Of a stretch of 64,000 bases of DNA, positions 13,540-26,280 are shown piece after piece. A program made the translations under genes and the position numbers. A model generated the notes under the pieces. That model did no database searches and was not told the origin of the DNA. It saw only the letters and a program-made list of their open reading frames with translations. Location: assembly GCF_036320965.1 (NCBI RefSeq), contig NC_092232.1, forward strand, positions 54,632,482-54,696,481, given 5' to 3'. The DNA is from Panulirus ornatus (Eukaryota; Arthropoda; Malacostraca; Decapoda; Palinuridae). Position 1 is the first letter of the stretch, and every line of letters starts with the position of its first letter.

Positions 13540-14310
13540 GGAGATCACTTATAGAGAGAATAGAGTAGCGTACAGGACAGAACCCTTAGGGACACAACTG
13601 TTGATAGCAAGTGTGGAAGTCGCTCCATCGCCGACTATTTTGGAACAGCCGGAGAGGACGCTAAGCATTAGGGGACTGAGAGAAGCAGAGAGAAAAAGAA
13701 AGAAATTAGGTTTAGAAAACCAGCCAACACTTAATGCCACACCTCGTCAAATGGTCCAGAGATGCCGAAGGCTACGAAGAAAGATTCACCAAAATTCCTG
13801 ATAGAGGAAGACCAGTGGAAAGTCACATAGGAGAGAAGATCAACGCTAGGTCTAGCGCTGCAATGTCCATATACCTGATCAGAAAGAAGGGATTGTACGT
13901 GTTGAGAAAGTACGAGGTAACAAAAGTCTCAAAGTGTAGCGGAAGTGAGAGCAATGAGACAGTAGTCGAGGGCTTTGAGCGGTCTCCTTGTCATGGACAG
14001 GCTACATCGAGCCATCCCTCTAAACTGTAAGAAAAGTCTGGGTTTTTAGACAGGCAAAATAAGTGCTGGCTTAGAGGCACACTCTCTTGGGACTCGAAGA
14101 AGGTGTACTTTCTGGACTGTGTACTTTGTCCACTTGGAATTGAAGAAGTACAGAAGTTATTGGAGATGCTTTCGGTCAAGGACCAGAAATCCTTGTCAGA
14201 CGTCAAGTCATCACACTTTCTACCTCGGGAAAGTGTGTTATCCATGACGTTATGATGGACAGCTTTACAATGATTCCAGGTTGAAATGAAGTCCAATCAA
14301 GGGTTCAGGA
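13540..14310 (-). mobile_element. LINE remnant: linker plus RT finger/palm, decayed
   Basis: The minus strand first gives RKCDDLTSDKDFWSLTESIS then NNFCTSSIPS, the linker before the RT in a crustacean LINE family. It then gives SSSIRNFGESFFVAFGISGP followed by FDEVWH (RT motif, normally DxSKAFDxVWH), and SGCSKIVGDGATSTLAINSC then VPKGSVL (normally SGVPQGSVL). About 400 bp between linker and palm is scrambled. The catalytic FADD block is not present because the copy stops near 13540. Confidence 0.72.
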
Positions 14311-15571
14311 GAAGGGAAGAGTTTCAACCATGTCCGTCCCTAATACCACAGGAAATCAGAGCAGGAGCGATCTACCCATTACGGGGTGGAAAGACTTAGT
14401 ACAAGATGGGATACAAGTCTCCATCCAAGCCAAGATAACCTCCGCTACGCGTTCAGCACAGCACGAGGTGTCCCGGAACAGCGAAGCAACACCCGTCCCA
14501 GCGAAAAGTTAGTACAGAAGCCACTCAGGGAATGACAGCTGGTCTCTCCCAAAAGTCCTAAAGTTGGCTATTCTAGGGAAAAGGGGAGAAGTGGGGATGG
14601 GCGTGCTCAATTAGAAGCGACAGAAATACGATTGTGAGTGGAGGACACTATAGGGGCAGAAACAGTGTAGTGGGAGGGTTGAGAAGTGAAAAAAAGGTCG
14701 AGTGTGTTGGGAGAGTGGTCGAGAGACATCGAAAACTCACGATGGTTGTTTGATTATATTTGTTCCTCTTTGTTTAAGGAGGAAGAAAAGGACTGATGAA
14801 TAACGCTGTTCCTCTCCAACGTGACGTAACTAACTCAATCTGAGGTGTCACGAGGGGGCTGACCTGAGCCACACATGATGGTGTTCGCTTAGATTCCTCC
14901 GTATTTACTCCCTACATCATTATTCGAACTTCCCCGTTATGTTACACTGAATATAATCCTTCCAACATTTTTTTTTTTTCATACCAGAGTAACATTATTG
15001 TTGGATATGTTTTATCTAATACATTCCCAGCCATTACTGCAGACCTGGTAGTTCTGTCACCTTCCCTGCCATGTTGCCCTCACGGGCCTCATACATCGTT
15101 CTTGATGCCATACGTTTCCTGCTAGGCAATCAGTGATCATGGCTCTTTCTCCTCCTCCTTCTTCCTCAGCCGTTAAGTTCGAGTTCTGGTAACCTCTCAT
15201 GATGGTTCGTTATGTTCCAGAACATAAAGTCTTGTCTGTGAAGTTTTCAATCTCTTCTCTGTTTACTACCATTCGTTTTGGCTGTTCCAAACGACGTAGC
15301 AGTATTCAGTACATTAATAATAGGAAAAAAAATCCTTTATATTGATGTAGGTTAACAGCAGAACACTTTATATCAGTATACCTTAACAATACAAAAAATA
15401 CCAGTATACGTTAATAGAAAAAAAAAAATTACATCGGTGTACTATAATAATAATAAAAAGTATATCTCTACATACGACACAATAATGAACTCCCTTAATT
15501 CATATAAAGCGTTACGAAACGAGCACCAAGACCTGGAAACTGGAACTGTTGAAAAATGGCATAAACTATGG
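14311..15571. other. Gene-empty stretch
   Basis: Possibly includes further decayed LINE linker sequence to about 14510. A loose 40-bp TATATCAGTATACCTTAA-like repetition lies at 15330-15450. Confidence 0.5.
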
Positions 15572-15597
15572 CATATATATATATATATTTTTTTTTT

Positions 15598-15840
15598 TCA
15601 TACTATTCGCTATTTCCCGCGATAGCGAGGTAGCGTTAAGAACAGAGGACTGGGCCTTTGAGGGAATATCCTCACCAGGACCTCTTCTCTGTTCCTTCTT
15701 TTGGAAAAGTATAAAAAAAAAAAAAAAAAAAAAAAACGAGAGGGGAGGATTTCCAGCCCCCAGCTCCCTTCCCTTTTAGTTGCCTTCTACGACACGCAGG
15801 GAATACGTGGGAAGTATTCTTTCTCCCCTATCCCCAGGGA

Positions 15841-15841
<1 letters not shown>
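15598..15841. mobile_element. Decapod-type interspersed repeat flanked by TA tracts
   Basis: This segment includes the phrases TTTCCCGCGATAGCGAGGTA, GGGAATATCCTCACCAGG, an A-run (15713-15736), GAGAGGGGAGGATTTCCAGC and CTTCTACGACACGCAGGG. From memory it resembles a repeat often seen in decapod genomic and transcript sequences; this is not verified. It is bounded by AT-rich tracts at 15572-15597 and a long (TA)n at 15844-15894. No coding potential is seen. Confidence 0.55.

Positions 15842-15843
<2 letters not shown>

Positions 15844-15894
<51 letters not shown>
15844..15894. repeat. (TA)n microsatellite
   Basis: 51 bp of pure TA at the end of the interspersed repeat. Confidence 0.97.
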
Positions 15895-15896
<2 letters not shown>

Positions 15897-16194
15897 ATCT
15901 GCTGTGTCTGTTTCAGGTCATGACACCTCATCACACCTTCTTCGACATGTTAGTGGAGCCTTAAGCACTCGTGTGGCTGTCACTTCAGCATACTGGTTGC
16001 ACTTGACTTACAGAAGCTGCCACTCGAGCAGGGGCGCAGGCACCCACCCACACATCCTTGAGCCTGTAGTTCTTGCATGTGCTTCTAAACTCGCCCGGCA
16101 GACCTTGGCTGGCGAGAGGAAATTTTGAGAAAGAAGAAAAAAAACCTACTGCAGTCTTTACGTAAACACAATCTAGTTTGTCTTGTTTTGCGAT

Positions 16195-16315
16195 AGGACT
16201 CATCATTTTGAAGTCGGGCTCATCATTACGCCATCAGACTCATCATTTTGAGATCGAACTCATCATTTCCTCATCAGATTCGTCATTTTGCAGGTCAGAC
16301 TCATCATTTAATAAC
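16195..16315. repeat. Degenerate tandem repeat around ACTCATCATTTTG
   Basis: CTCATCATTTTG or a near variant recurs about seven times every 17-25 bp, separated by short variable pieces such as AAGTCGGG and AGATCGA. Confidence 0.65.
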
Positions 16316-16474
16316 TGGATGACACTGGGTGTCTGCATATTTGGCTTTTATCATTTTCACACATTAAAAATGAATATGAAAACGCCTCTTTGGCATCTTC
16401 CATACATACATATTAACCTACATGTGCTTAAATGACGGTAATACAAGCATTCACGAAGTGATTTATGGGGTTTT

Positions 16475-16478
<4 letters not shown>

Positions 16479-16546
<68 letters not shown>
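16479..16546. repeat. (TA)n microsatellite
   Basis: About 68 bp of pure TA, self-complementary and able to extrude as a cruciform. Confidence 0.97.
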
Positions 16547-16549
<3 letters not shown>

Positions 16550-17039
16550 ATATGAGGAAGAAGAAACACGAGGGATAAAAACACCGGAGGAAAAAAACTT
16601 GCTTCCTGGTGTGTGTTGGGGCGTGACCAGCGGTGGTCAGGAGGGAGCCAGACTCCATGACAACAAGGCTGCCGACGTCAGGCCAGTAAACCTCAACTGT
16701 TACATCCCCCGCAGATGACGAGCCCACGCATACCATTCGCAAGCCCGAGGTAACTACTTCGCTTGCAGGTCCCAACACCTCCTCCTTCGCCTCCTCCTCC
16801 TCCTTGACCCCTTCCACTCCCTATCAGATCTACTACGCACTCGAACTCTCCCCGGACGCATCAGTCCCTCCTGTATGTCGGTTCATTCCGTATTCCGACG
16901 CGTATCAATTACCCACGCTCGCCTCGCCTAACATGTCTGCACCCCCTTGGGTGGGTGGTGGACGCAGGGAAGGTCCCTCCCGTTCCGTTGTAAATGTTAG
17001 AGCAGTTGACGTCTCCTGAGCCTGGTTGTGTTTGGGAGG

Positions 17040-17310
17040 CCGCAGCCCTCCCATCATGTAATGCGTGGGTGGGTCTTCCCTTCTGTTGCTTGGGTGGGTC
17101 TCCTGTTGTTTAGGACAAACTCTTTCTGTTGTCTGCATCAGGCTTTCTCTGCCGTTTTGAGTAACCTTCCTTCTGTTGTTTAGGGGAGTCTTTCTTGTTT
17201 GAATGAGTCTCTTGTTTTGGATCAGGCTCCTTCTATTGTTTGAGAGAGGCCCCCCCTCTGTTGTTTGGGTGAGACACTTCTGTTGTCTGGGTCAGACAGA
17301 CCCTCCTGGA
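17040..17310. repeat. Degenerate tandem repeat around CTTCTGTTGTTTGGGTGAG
   Basis: About eight imperfect copies, spaced roughly 25-38 bp, of a TTCTGTTGTTTGGG(T/A)GAGTC core. It is too diverged to be a recent array. Confidence 0.7.
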
Positions 17311-17639
17311 TGTATTGGTTCTTCTGATTCATGTTACCTTCAACTCATGACTGAGTTGACGTGTCATGTCCAGAAATAATTATACTTGCAGAAAAACCTT
17401 TCCAAATTCAAAATATATTCGTAATGATCAAATCAATGCTTATCGCATTACTTTCTTCGGCCAAACCAACTTAAATAACGCATTTGGGTAATCATCTTCC
17501 CTGCCAATGCTGTCTCATTGCTCCGGTGATTACTTCACGTCAGCCGAACAGAAGTAATTAGCGGCGTTAATGAGTCCTTCCTCTTTGAAAACAAGTCATT
17601 ATTCCCGTCGGTGGAGTTAAGTGAACTCCAGCAGCGGCT

Positions 17640-18045
17640 GTCTGACGGAGAGAGAGTCAGTCAAGTGTTTGTAGTGTTCTCTCACCTGTGTGGAGCTAGG
17701 AAGGGTACGTCTTCTGTGGAGACACTGTCACGTCATGTTCTCTCACTTGTGTGGAGCTCAGGTGGGAAGTCTCCTTGTGGGGAGAGACTATACCAAGGTG
17801 TTCTCTCGCCTGTAGGGAGCTAGGATTGCCGGGACCTTACTGAAGAAAGACTGTCTCGATGTGTCCTGTCACCTGTGTGAAGCCAAAGTGGCCAGTTCCC
17901 TAGTGTACAAAGACTGACTCGAGATGCTGTCTCACCAGTGTGACGCCAGTGTGATAAGACCCCTCGCATGAAGGAGCGTCGCGTTGCGCTGTGTCATCGG
18001 TGTGGAGGCAAGATGCCCATACTCCCTGCTCGAAGGAACTGTGAC
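17640..18045. repeat. Old tandem repeat with a 61-63 bp period, 6 copies
   Basis: The CTCACCTGTGTGGAGC core recurs at 17681, 17742, 17805, 17868, 17931 and 17993, i.e. steps of 61, 63, 63, 63 and 62 bp. The intervening text (AAGACTGTCTCG-like) is also partly shared. Identity between copies is low, but the period is regular. Confidence 0.75.
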
Positions 18046-19014
18046 ACCAGCCGAATAACATAAACGTTACCTGAAAACCATTTTCGCTTTTCTTTTAGCA
18101 ATATCGGGAGGTCGAGATTCTCAGATCTCTCCCTGCTCGATGGGTTAAATCCTTTGATAAAGGAGTGGGTTACTCCGTCGAACGTGCGGTTTAGTACCTG
18201 TTGTTCGTCTTCCTGTGTACAGCCGAAGGTGACGTCGACAGACCATCCTCAGTGTTTGTGTCCACTAAAATACATAAAAGATCTGACACATATCCAATTA
18301 TACCTTCTTACGATGATTCAGTGATACACACAGCCTAGATCTGTACAGTGGCTACCTCACGCAGATGAAGCGACGTCGAATCACTGCCATCTTCACTGGC
18401 ACACCAACTTCATCCACCTCATCGTATAAGTTTCGTGGTCCACTGGAGAAATGCCACTCATAAATTTCAGTGACCGAGTCATGACAGCGATGGCGCTCAG
18501 TGTCACTAAACATGTCCAGCCATTCCGGAGACAAACTGATGGTCCATAATGTTTACGTTCCCCTTACCCCCCCCCCCCCCACACACACACACACACCTTT
18601 CCCCGGAAACTATGACAGACTTGCCACGGTGACGGTAAACTATGAAGACCTTGTCCCACCAGCCACCACAGCTTCGTCCTCTCATTCCTCATCCCTTGCA
18701 CCTACACCCAACACATCTCTCAGACCCCCAGGCGAAGCATAATACCTGATTCTTGGTTAATCTCAGATACCGGTGCTTATCCACGCTCGCTACGCCTACA
18801 TCGTCTGCTACGGTGAGGTAACGGGAAAGTAAGATGTATCGATTCTTGTTCTGTTTGAATTTCTCAAGATGAAAACTTTCTGGGAGGGCGCATGGCAGTC
18901 GAAATTTCAGTTATTTTCATGAGCAGTGCTTCCAGATCAAGTGTCGACACTATCTTCTGGTTGCAGATAAAACTTTTTCAAACTAAACTCAGATACCATT
19001 TGTTCCCAACCAGG

Positions 19015-19168
19015 GGTCAGTGGACGCCTATAGAGTACGTGAAGCCTCAACAGGGGTGTTTGTGAAGCTTCATCAGGGGGTACTTGAAGCCTCATCAAGA
19101 GTTACGTGAAGCCTTACCAGGACGTACGTGGAGCCTCATCAGGGGTGTACGTGAAGCCTCATTCTAAG
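19015..19168. repeat. Degenerate 24-30 bp tandem repeat
   Basis: Six imperfect copies of GTACGTGAAGCCTCATCAGG with a variable GGT spacer. Confidence 0.75.
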
Positions 19169-20139
19169 GATTATCATTGCCGCTCGTTGACGCATTACTT
19201 CATGAAATGACCCGAACTTGGCTCGAGCAGGATCCTGGGTCCGGGGTGGTATATCTTCCTCACCAGGATCGTGCGATCTTCAGCTTCAAGTCGCCCGAGA
19301 CGAAGCGATCAGCAATGTTTAGTAACTTATTCCACCGTGAGAATTGTCTGTTTATTCCTCCCGGCGCCGTTAGTTAAATTCAGTGGCAACTGGGGAAAGG
19401 TCAGGCGCCACACGGTGCTCTCACCTGTGTGGAGGCCCCCCTCGATCTTTGGGCATCCCGGTGTATAGGGGCTGCCTCCCTTTCATGCAGTATGATAGTC
19501 ATGTGGTCCGTTCATTATCTTAAATCACTAAGGAAGGGGAGGTCAGATCAATAGAAAGTTTCTCAACATATTCACGGGGTGGAGAAGTGGTCAATCCCTC
19601 ACACAGATACAGGAGTCGGTCTGTGTGTTAACTCCCTGCGGCTTCTAACTCATACACAACAAAAGTGTCATTCTTAACAGTCCATTTGCTATTTTGGAAT
19701 TTATAGACATACACAGACACCTTGTCATGTTGAGTTTCATATTCATTTAAAATGTCCAGTTGATACAGCGTCCATCACGGTAATTCACCTCTCTGGAATA
19801 TCTCCATCCCTTGTTCAGTCCCGCGTTGCAACCACGACCCTTCTGTATAGCTTGAGCTTCGCTGGGAGGAGAGACATCAGTTATCGTCAATGGTTAGGGG
19901 ATGACAAAAGGTCCTATTGACCTTAGGCGGACATTAATTTGACATGGTTCACGAGTATGAATTCTGGCGACCCTATTACTCCAGATTCCACTAGTACATG
20001 GTACGGTCCTTTAATGGTACTGAGAAACGCCACTGACGAACACAGTAACAGTGGTACCATACATGCGAGTCCCAGTGCCACTGTGCCAGTGGTTACCAGG
20101 CATGGTAGTATATTATTACACAGCATTATTAGAAACAGC

Positions 20140-20560
20140 AGTGTCGGCCACAGCGGAAGTATTTACAGAAGGTTCAGACACAGCAACAGTACCACATGTC
20201 ACAGCAGTAGACACAGCTGTACCGGGTACAGCAGCAGTAAAATCCACAGCAATATGAAATTACAGGAATGACAGAACAGTGATTGATACCATGTATACCT
20301 TGGGCTAGCTGGAGGATACACAGCAACACTACTGTCAAACACAGCAGGGAGCGGAGGGGGGGGGGGGGGGTTACTAGAATCTCTGAAATACCAAAATACC
20401 AAACACAGCAGAATCAGACACAGCAATATCAAAGGCAGCTCGCTCTACCAAACACAGGAACACAGCAGATATCGGATACTTCTGTGACGGGAACGGTGGC
20501 ATGAAACACAGCAGGAACCACACACAGCAGGAACCATACACACAGAGACTCCTTCACCAG
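20140..20560. repeat. CACAGCAG-rich low-complexity region
   Basis: ACACAGCA(G/A) recurs irregularly throughout, with a G-run at 20357-20370. The open frames here are Ser/Thr/His or Gln-rich and show no domain. Confidence 0.6.
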
Positions 20561-20577
20561 ACACAGCAATGGAAGGG

Positions 20578-20580
<3 letters not shown>

Positions 20581-20637
<57 letters not shown>
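20581..20637. repeat. (TG)n microsatellite
   Basis: 57 bp of pure TG. Confidence 0.97.
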
Positions 20638-20639
<2 letters not shown>

Positions 20640-21020
20640 ACTGAGAGCTGTGTTTGACCTGAGGATTTCATCTTCAACACCTGAAGAAGGAGTTCCAGTT
20701 GACACTGACGGCATCAGTAAGAACCAGAGCCGAAATGTCTAACCACACGATCACCAGATCCACATACTAGACAACAACACTGATGACGGAGGCAGCGGAG
20801 AAGGTGACGGGATATTCTCCTCCAACTTTCCCCTCTACCCCCCCCCCCCCCCAGCACAGCTGCAGCCACTAGATCAAGCAGCCAGAGCAGCTGGATGAAA
20901 CTGTCATTCAAGCATGGATCTTGATAGACAAGGTCACTGTACAAATACTCGTTCTTCAGATCTACCTGAATTATCCATTCCGGGAACAGCTGCTTTTTTT
21001 TTCAACTCGGCTAGCCTTAA

Positions 21021-21024
<4 letters not shown>

Positions 21025-21114
<90 letters not shown>
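21025..21114. repeat. (GA)n microsatellite
   Basis: 90 bp of pure GA. Confidence 0.97.
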
Positions 21115-21118
<4 letters not shown>

Positions 21119-22328
21119 TCAACGGGAGGTGTGGACGAAACATCAGATCTCCTCACCTCCACCCACCATCAACACATCACCAAGATAGGCGACCCTCACA
21201 ACCAGATGTGTGCCGATGCTATCAGCTGTCAGGGGAGAATTTATGGTAGACGTGCATGCTTTTGCAGTATGCATGCGTGCGTGCGTGCGTGCATGCTTGC
21301 ATGCATTAAACATTAAAGGCGTTATTCTTTCACACAGGCAATCATATGTTTTGCGCGCCCCGTGTCTGCACAGCGACTTAAAGTGCAAAAGCTTGTATGC
21401 ATTACGAAGAATCTCTCTCTTCAGCATATACAATGAGATCCAACAATGGTGAGTCCCGGTGAGAAATATGAGGCTGGTGACTGTACCCTCTCAAGCAGCA
21501 CGGTACACTGTACCTGCCTCTCCCACGGAGGTGGGCTGCTCTCTCTCAGATCAGTGTACCGTTGTGCCCATTCATCACCTGTACCTCGCACCGTCAGAGG
21601 ACCTTCACCCAACATGTCAGTTATGCATACCGTCTGTAGGTCTAGTTTACTTTGTCATCTGTGGGTATGGTCAGTAGGTCTACCTTTCTGTGTCACCTGT
21701 TGATGGTCAGTACGTCTACCTTCCATTCTCACCTGTGTAGGGTCAGTAGGTCTACTTTCCTTTATTTCACCACCGTGTACGTACAGTAAGTACCCCTGGT
21801 GGGGTCAGCTCTCCTCCTCCCCACACACTGGTAAGCTCCAGTACTCCTCCTCACTCTGTGATGGGCTCAAGTCCTCCTCCCCCACACGCTGGTGGGTTCC
21901 AGTGCCCCTCCTCACAGCAGTAAAGCATTCCTGAGTATAACCCGTTTGGCTGAGTAGCCAGTTCTTGATATATAAGGATATCGACTTTATCTCCATCGTT
22001 ACCTATTCTCCGTTAGTTATTCCCTCACTGCTTTATCATTTCCTCTATCCCTGTCGCCGTGTCTGTCCTTTCCATTCCCCCCCTCTCGTCGTCCTCTAGT
22101 TATGCCTGCTGCCCGTCCCCTTTCTAGTCATGTCTAGCCCCTCCTCTATCCCCCAGGCGGAGGACATAAAGTAGAGGATTTATGAGGGTGGGTACACCCG
22201 CGGGAGGTCCTCCTGCATGGCCCGGTGTGGCCTCATGACGCCTCCAACCCTTCCCGTCTGGACCTTCCATGCTCACTCCTCCCTCACACCTCTCCTCTCA
22301 CTCCTACCTCACCTTTCCATTCAAGCTT

Positions 22329-22476
<148 letters not shown>

Positions 22477-22873
22477 TCGCGTATTAACCCCTCATGAACT
22501 CACTCACAATTGCTAATGAACTCTGGAGAAAATATTCGAGTCCGTGAACTCAGTGGGAGAACTGAGAATATTATGGTTTAACTACACGTTGCTTAAAGTC
22601 GCCTCACCTTACCCCACTTACGCAACAAACAACCTGACAGTGCTTACGTACTCTTATAAACTAACATTCCTAGTCTAACAGCTGCCTAACGATAGCCATC
22701 TCTAATAACGGTTTTTCTATAAACAAGTCTGTGAAGGTGATGGTCAAATTCTGCTTGCCATCAGAGGAGCTGACTGCAAGCCATATTCATAACGTTGGGT
22801 AACCAGCAGTCATGAATATTACGTATTTTGCAGTATCGGGGAGGCAGAAATTGTGAGGATCAGTGAGAGGCAG

Positions 22874-22877
<4 letters not shown>

Positions 22878-22933
<56 letters not shown>

Positions 22934-23016
22934 GTGTATGTGGGTGGGTTGGGTCATTCTTTCGTCTGTTTCCTTGCACTACCTCGCTAACGCAGGAATC
23001 AGCGACTAAGTATTAT

Positions 23017-23090
<74 letters not shown>
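22878..23090. repeat. Two (TA)n microsatellites bracketing an 84-bp repeat
   Basis: TA runs at 22878-22928 and 23013-23090, the second with an AAA interruption at 23029-23031. Confidence 0.95.
22929..23012. mobile_element. Short interspersed repeat between two TA microsatellites
   Basis: About 80 bp containing TTTCCTTGCACTACCTCGCT and AACGCAGGAATCAGCGAC lies exactly between two long (TA)n tracts (22878-22928 and 23013-23090). The AGCGAGGTAG complement is shared with the 15.6-kb repeat, suggesting related elements that carry or nucleate TA tracts. No open reading frame. Confidence 0.45.
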
Positions 23091-23094
<4 letters not shown>

Positions 23095-23294
23095 CCGTCG
23101 CATGAACTGCACTCAGTCGGAATACTGAGGCAAGAGAATGATTTTTTTTTTCAAAAACAAATCTAATGCTAATGGCTAAAGTTGGGTGTTGGAGGTTATC
23201 TTTTCTAGGTAGGATGATGATAATATGTTGGCGTGGTATTGGCTCTCGTAGTTTTATGACTTCAGCGTGCTGGTGCGTGTGTACCATGCAGAAA

Positions 23295-23298
<4 letters not shown>

Positions 23299-23339
<41 letters not shown>
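23299..23339. repeat. (GT)n microsatellite
   Basis: 41 bp of pure GT. Confidence 0.97.
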
Positions 23340-23340
<1 letters not shown>

Positions 23341-25999
23341 GAAGCGTGCGGTTCTATGGCTAAAATACCTTCCTGAACATACTCACTTTGAAGGAAGTTT
23401 AAATGCAATTGTGTTCTGTAGACCTGCACGCAGAATGCAGGTGATATATGTGTGCATTACGACGAGAGACTAACCTAACCTCAGTTTAGGTGTCTCCAAA
23501 GAAAAAGGAAATTCTATAATTCTGCACAATTTTCTTTCATTTTCATTTAAGCTCTTGATCCAGTATTGACCCCTGTTAGCTGTGGTGGCGGTAGACGCTG
23601 GACAAAACTTTCAGAAATCTTTTTTCTATATCTTAATTCAGATTCTAAGACTATTGAATCGCACGAGCAGATTCGGACCCTTCAGGCTCTCGTTTAGTAG
23701 CCTCTGCTAAGGAACACAAATCACATCACATATACACCAAAGACTCAAATGAATGCTGACGCTGACCAGCTAACTGGCGACTTTTGTAATCCGACACACT
23801 TCGAGTAGACGCTCTCACAACAGCGCGGGAACGGCGGAATGACAGTGTTCAGTGGCACGGGCACTCACATTTGATATTCCCTTCTTCATACCTCTTACAA
23901 TGCCACCACAACCTTCCCGCCCATCAGTAACGTACTTTCCCGAAAATGTTTTCCCCCGGCAACCAGCAATTTCTGTTATGCCATGGAAATGGATGAATGA
24001 CAGCTGTGTATGGGGGAAGGGGGGTAGTATCGTGCGTCTGGCAACTTCCTGGCAACAGACAGAACCGCCTTTTTCTGTATAGTATTTAGTGTTACGTCTG
24101 TGAACATGCCTGGATTATCCCAACACAAAGAATATTTCTGTTTCTCTTAATTTGACTTGACCCAAACTCTCTGATTACGTATTAATAACCAATGAAAATC
24201 GAATTTACCTTTTTTTATGGGATTTCTCGCCTACATTAAGGCACACCTACTCAAGTCGTTCCCATATATATATCCACATTACTCTCGCCCACAGCCGCTC
24301 ACATCTGCCAGCACTTGTCCGCATCTGTTTATACCCACCAAAATTTTTCACTCTGACACGTACTTTGTCACACTTCAGCCCACACCAATTCACATCTACC
24401 AATACATGTTTCCGACCGCCCACTGCTGTTCATTATCTACCCACATGTCACACCTTTGCATACACACAAATCCCACCTGCCCAAACCAGCTCACACATCT
24501 GTTAACAACTACACATGCCAGCTTACGCGTGACCACACTTTTGTTCAAATTCTCGCCAAGATGTGGAAAGGATGAGCAAATTCCCTTCGTATTCATGAGT
24601 GAAGAAAGCACTGTGTTGAAAACTGTTGAAAAGTAAGACCTACCATTTGAGGACGACAAGAAGTCTTAAGATCTATATATGTGTGAGTCAGTAGTGCTTG
24701 CAGGCAAAGTACAAAGCCACGTAAATCAATGTTTGCTTTACACTGATGATTAACGTAGATTATCTGCAGTGCCGATAATACTAACGCCTGAACATGATGA
24801 AAGTATATTTTCTGTACATGAAGAATAAAGAATTACAGGCGATTCCTGTGTGAAGCATAAAGGAAAAGCAATTTTCTATTCCCCTCGAGTACCAAGATAA
24901 AAGTTATAATCCAGTGTAAGCTATTGGGATAATCCCAAAAGACTAACTTGCGTGATAATCTAGGATTACCAGTGTACAGGTCTAACTTGGCTGGAAGAAC
25001 TATATCTTACACTTGTCATGAAAATATAGTCATATATCAGCACACGAAGTTCGCAAAGGAGAACACAGTCGTGAAATAGTCTTTCTGCACATATTTACAT
25101 ATAATGAAATACAAATACATAGCATATCAGGTGGCGCCACTCGGCCTACCGTTGCGAACGCTTCGCTTGAATCTGTATTGCCATAAAAAAACCCTTCAGG
25201 TGTACGAGAGGAAGGCCAGCTTGGACCTAAATGATGATCTGATTTATAAGCAATGTCTGCCAGTGAATGTCATTTGTATCACATGATAGGACAGGTTATC
25301 CTTGGTTATTCTCGTGTTGCCCTGCTTGACAGCAGAGGTGAAGCTACAACCATCTTCCTGTACCATGAGAAATCTAATGTATGTGGGAAGGGGATGAAGG
25401 AAGCATTAGCGGACGAAGTAACGAATACATTCGAAAGAAAAGTCAACTTCTGAAAGCAGGAGAGGAGTATTTCGTACACCAGAGTGTTGGAGGCTATTGT
25501 GACGCAAGAAAACCAAGACTACGAAAAAAGATGTCCAGAGATGACGACTCGAGCAAAGACATCTATCAAGAGATCTTTGTGATGTTTAGCGACTCGCTTA
25601 TAGAACTCACGGGAAAAAAACATTATCCATAAATCGTTCCTCGGTAGGCCGTCCTTGGGGCCCAAGAATCGAGACTTGGCCTTGATGGTCCACTTCTTTA
25701 GACCCATGTGACGAGGACGAGACTTTGCTGCGCCATAACAGCTGGTGCAGAGGCCACACCTCAACCCTACATGGTCACTACCAGGCAACCACACCCATCA
25801 TGAACGCCACACCTTCATCCACGATGCAAGTCGCACCTTCACCGACCATGAACGCCGGACCTTCACTTACCAAGAGAGGCAAAGACAACGACCGTGCACA
25901 TACGCCTTCACTCACCGTTCCTTCCACTCCCGTACCTGCCTGGGATGACCTTACTTACCATACACAAAGTGTCCTCACCAAACATGCTTACCAAACCCT
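23340..25999. other. Gene-empty stretch
   Basis: CACATCTGCC-like words recur loosely at 24250-24500. The 139-codon open frame there is this low-complexity text. Nothing else is recognised. Confidence 0.5.
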
Positions 26000-26280
26000 G
26001 GCACATCACGCGTGACAATGTCACCTACTATGCATACTATACTGTCATCTACCATCCATGCCACTCAGTCAATTGCTATACTGTCATCTAACATCCATGC
26101 CACTCAGTCACCTGCCATTCGTAATGTCAACTATTATCCATACAACACCATAACTTACCATGCTTACCGCGCTGTCACCTACCATGCATACCACAACGTC
26201 ACCTATCATGCATACCACCACACTGTCGCATATCATGCATACCCTATTGTCAACTGCCATGCATACCACACAGTCACCTA
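26000..26280. repeat. Degenerate 23/24-bp minisatellite, left part
   Basis: Diverged copies of the CACCTACCATGCATACCACA unit that is much more regular at 27495-28595. The array is interrupted at 26281 by the LINE insertion. Confidence 0.8.

Noticed and set aside
24217..24636. 139-codon plus-strand ORF
   Set aside because: Encoded by loose CACATCTGCC-like repetition; no domain and no splice context.
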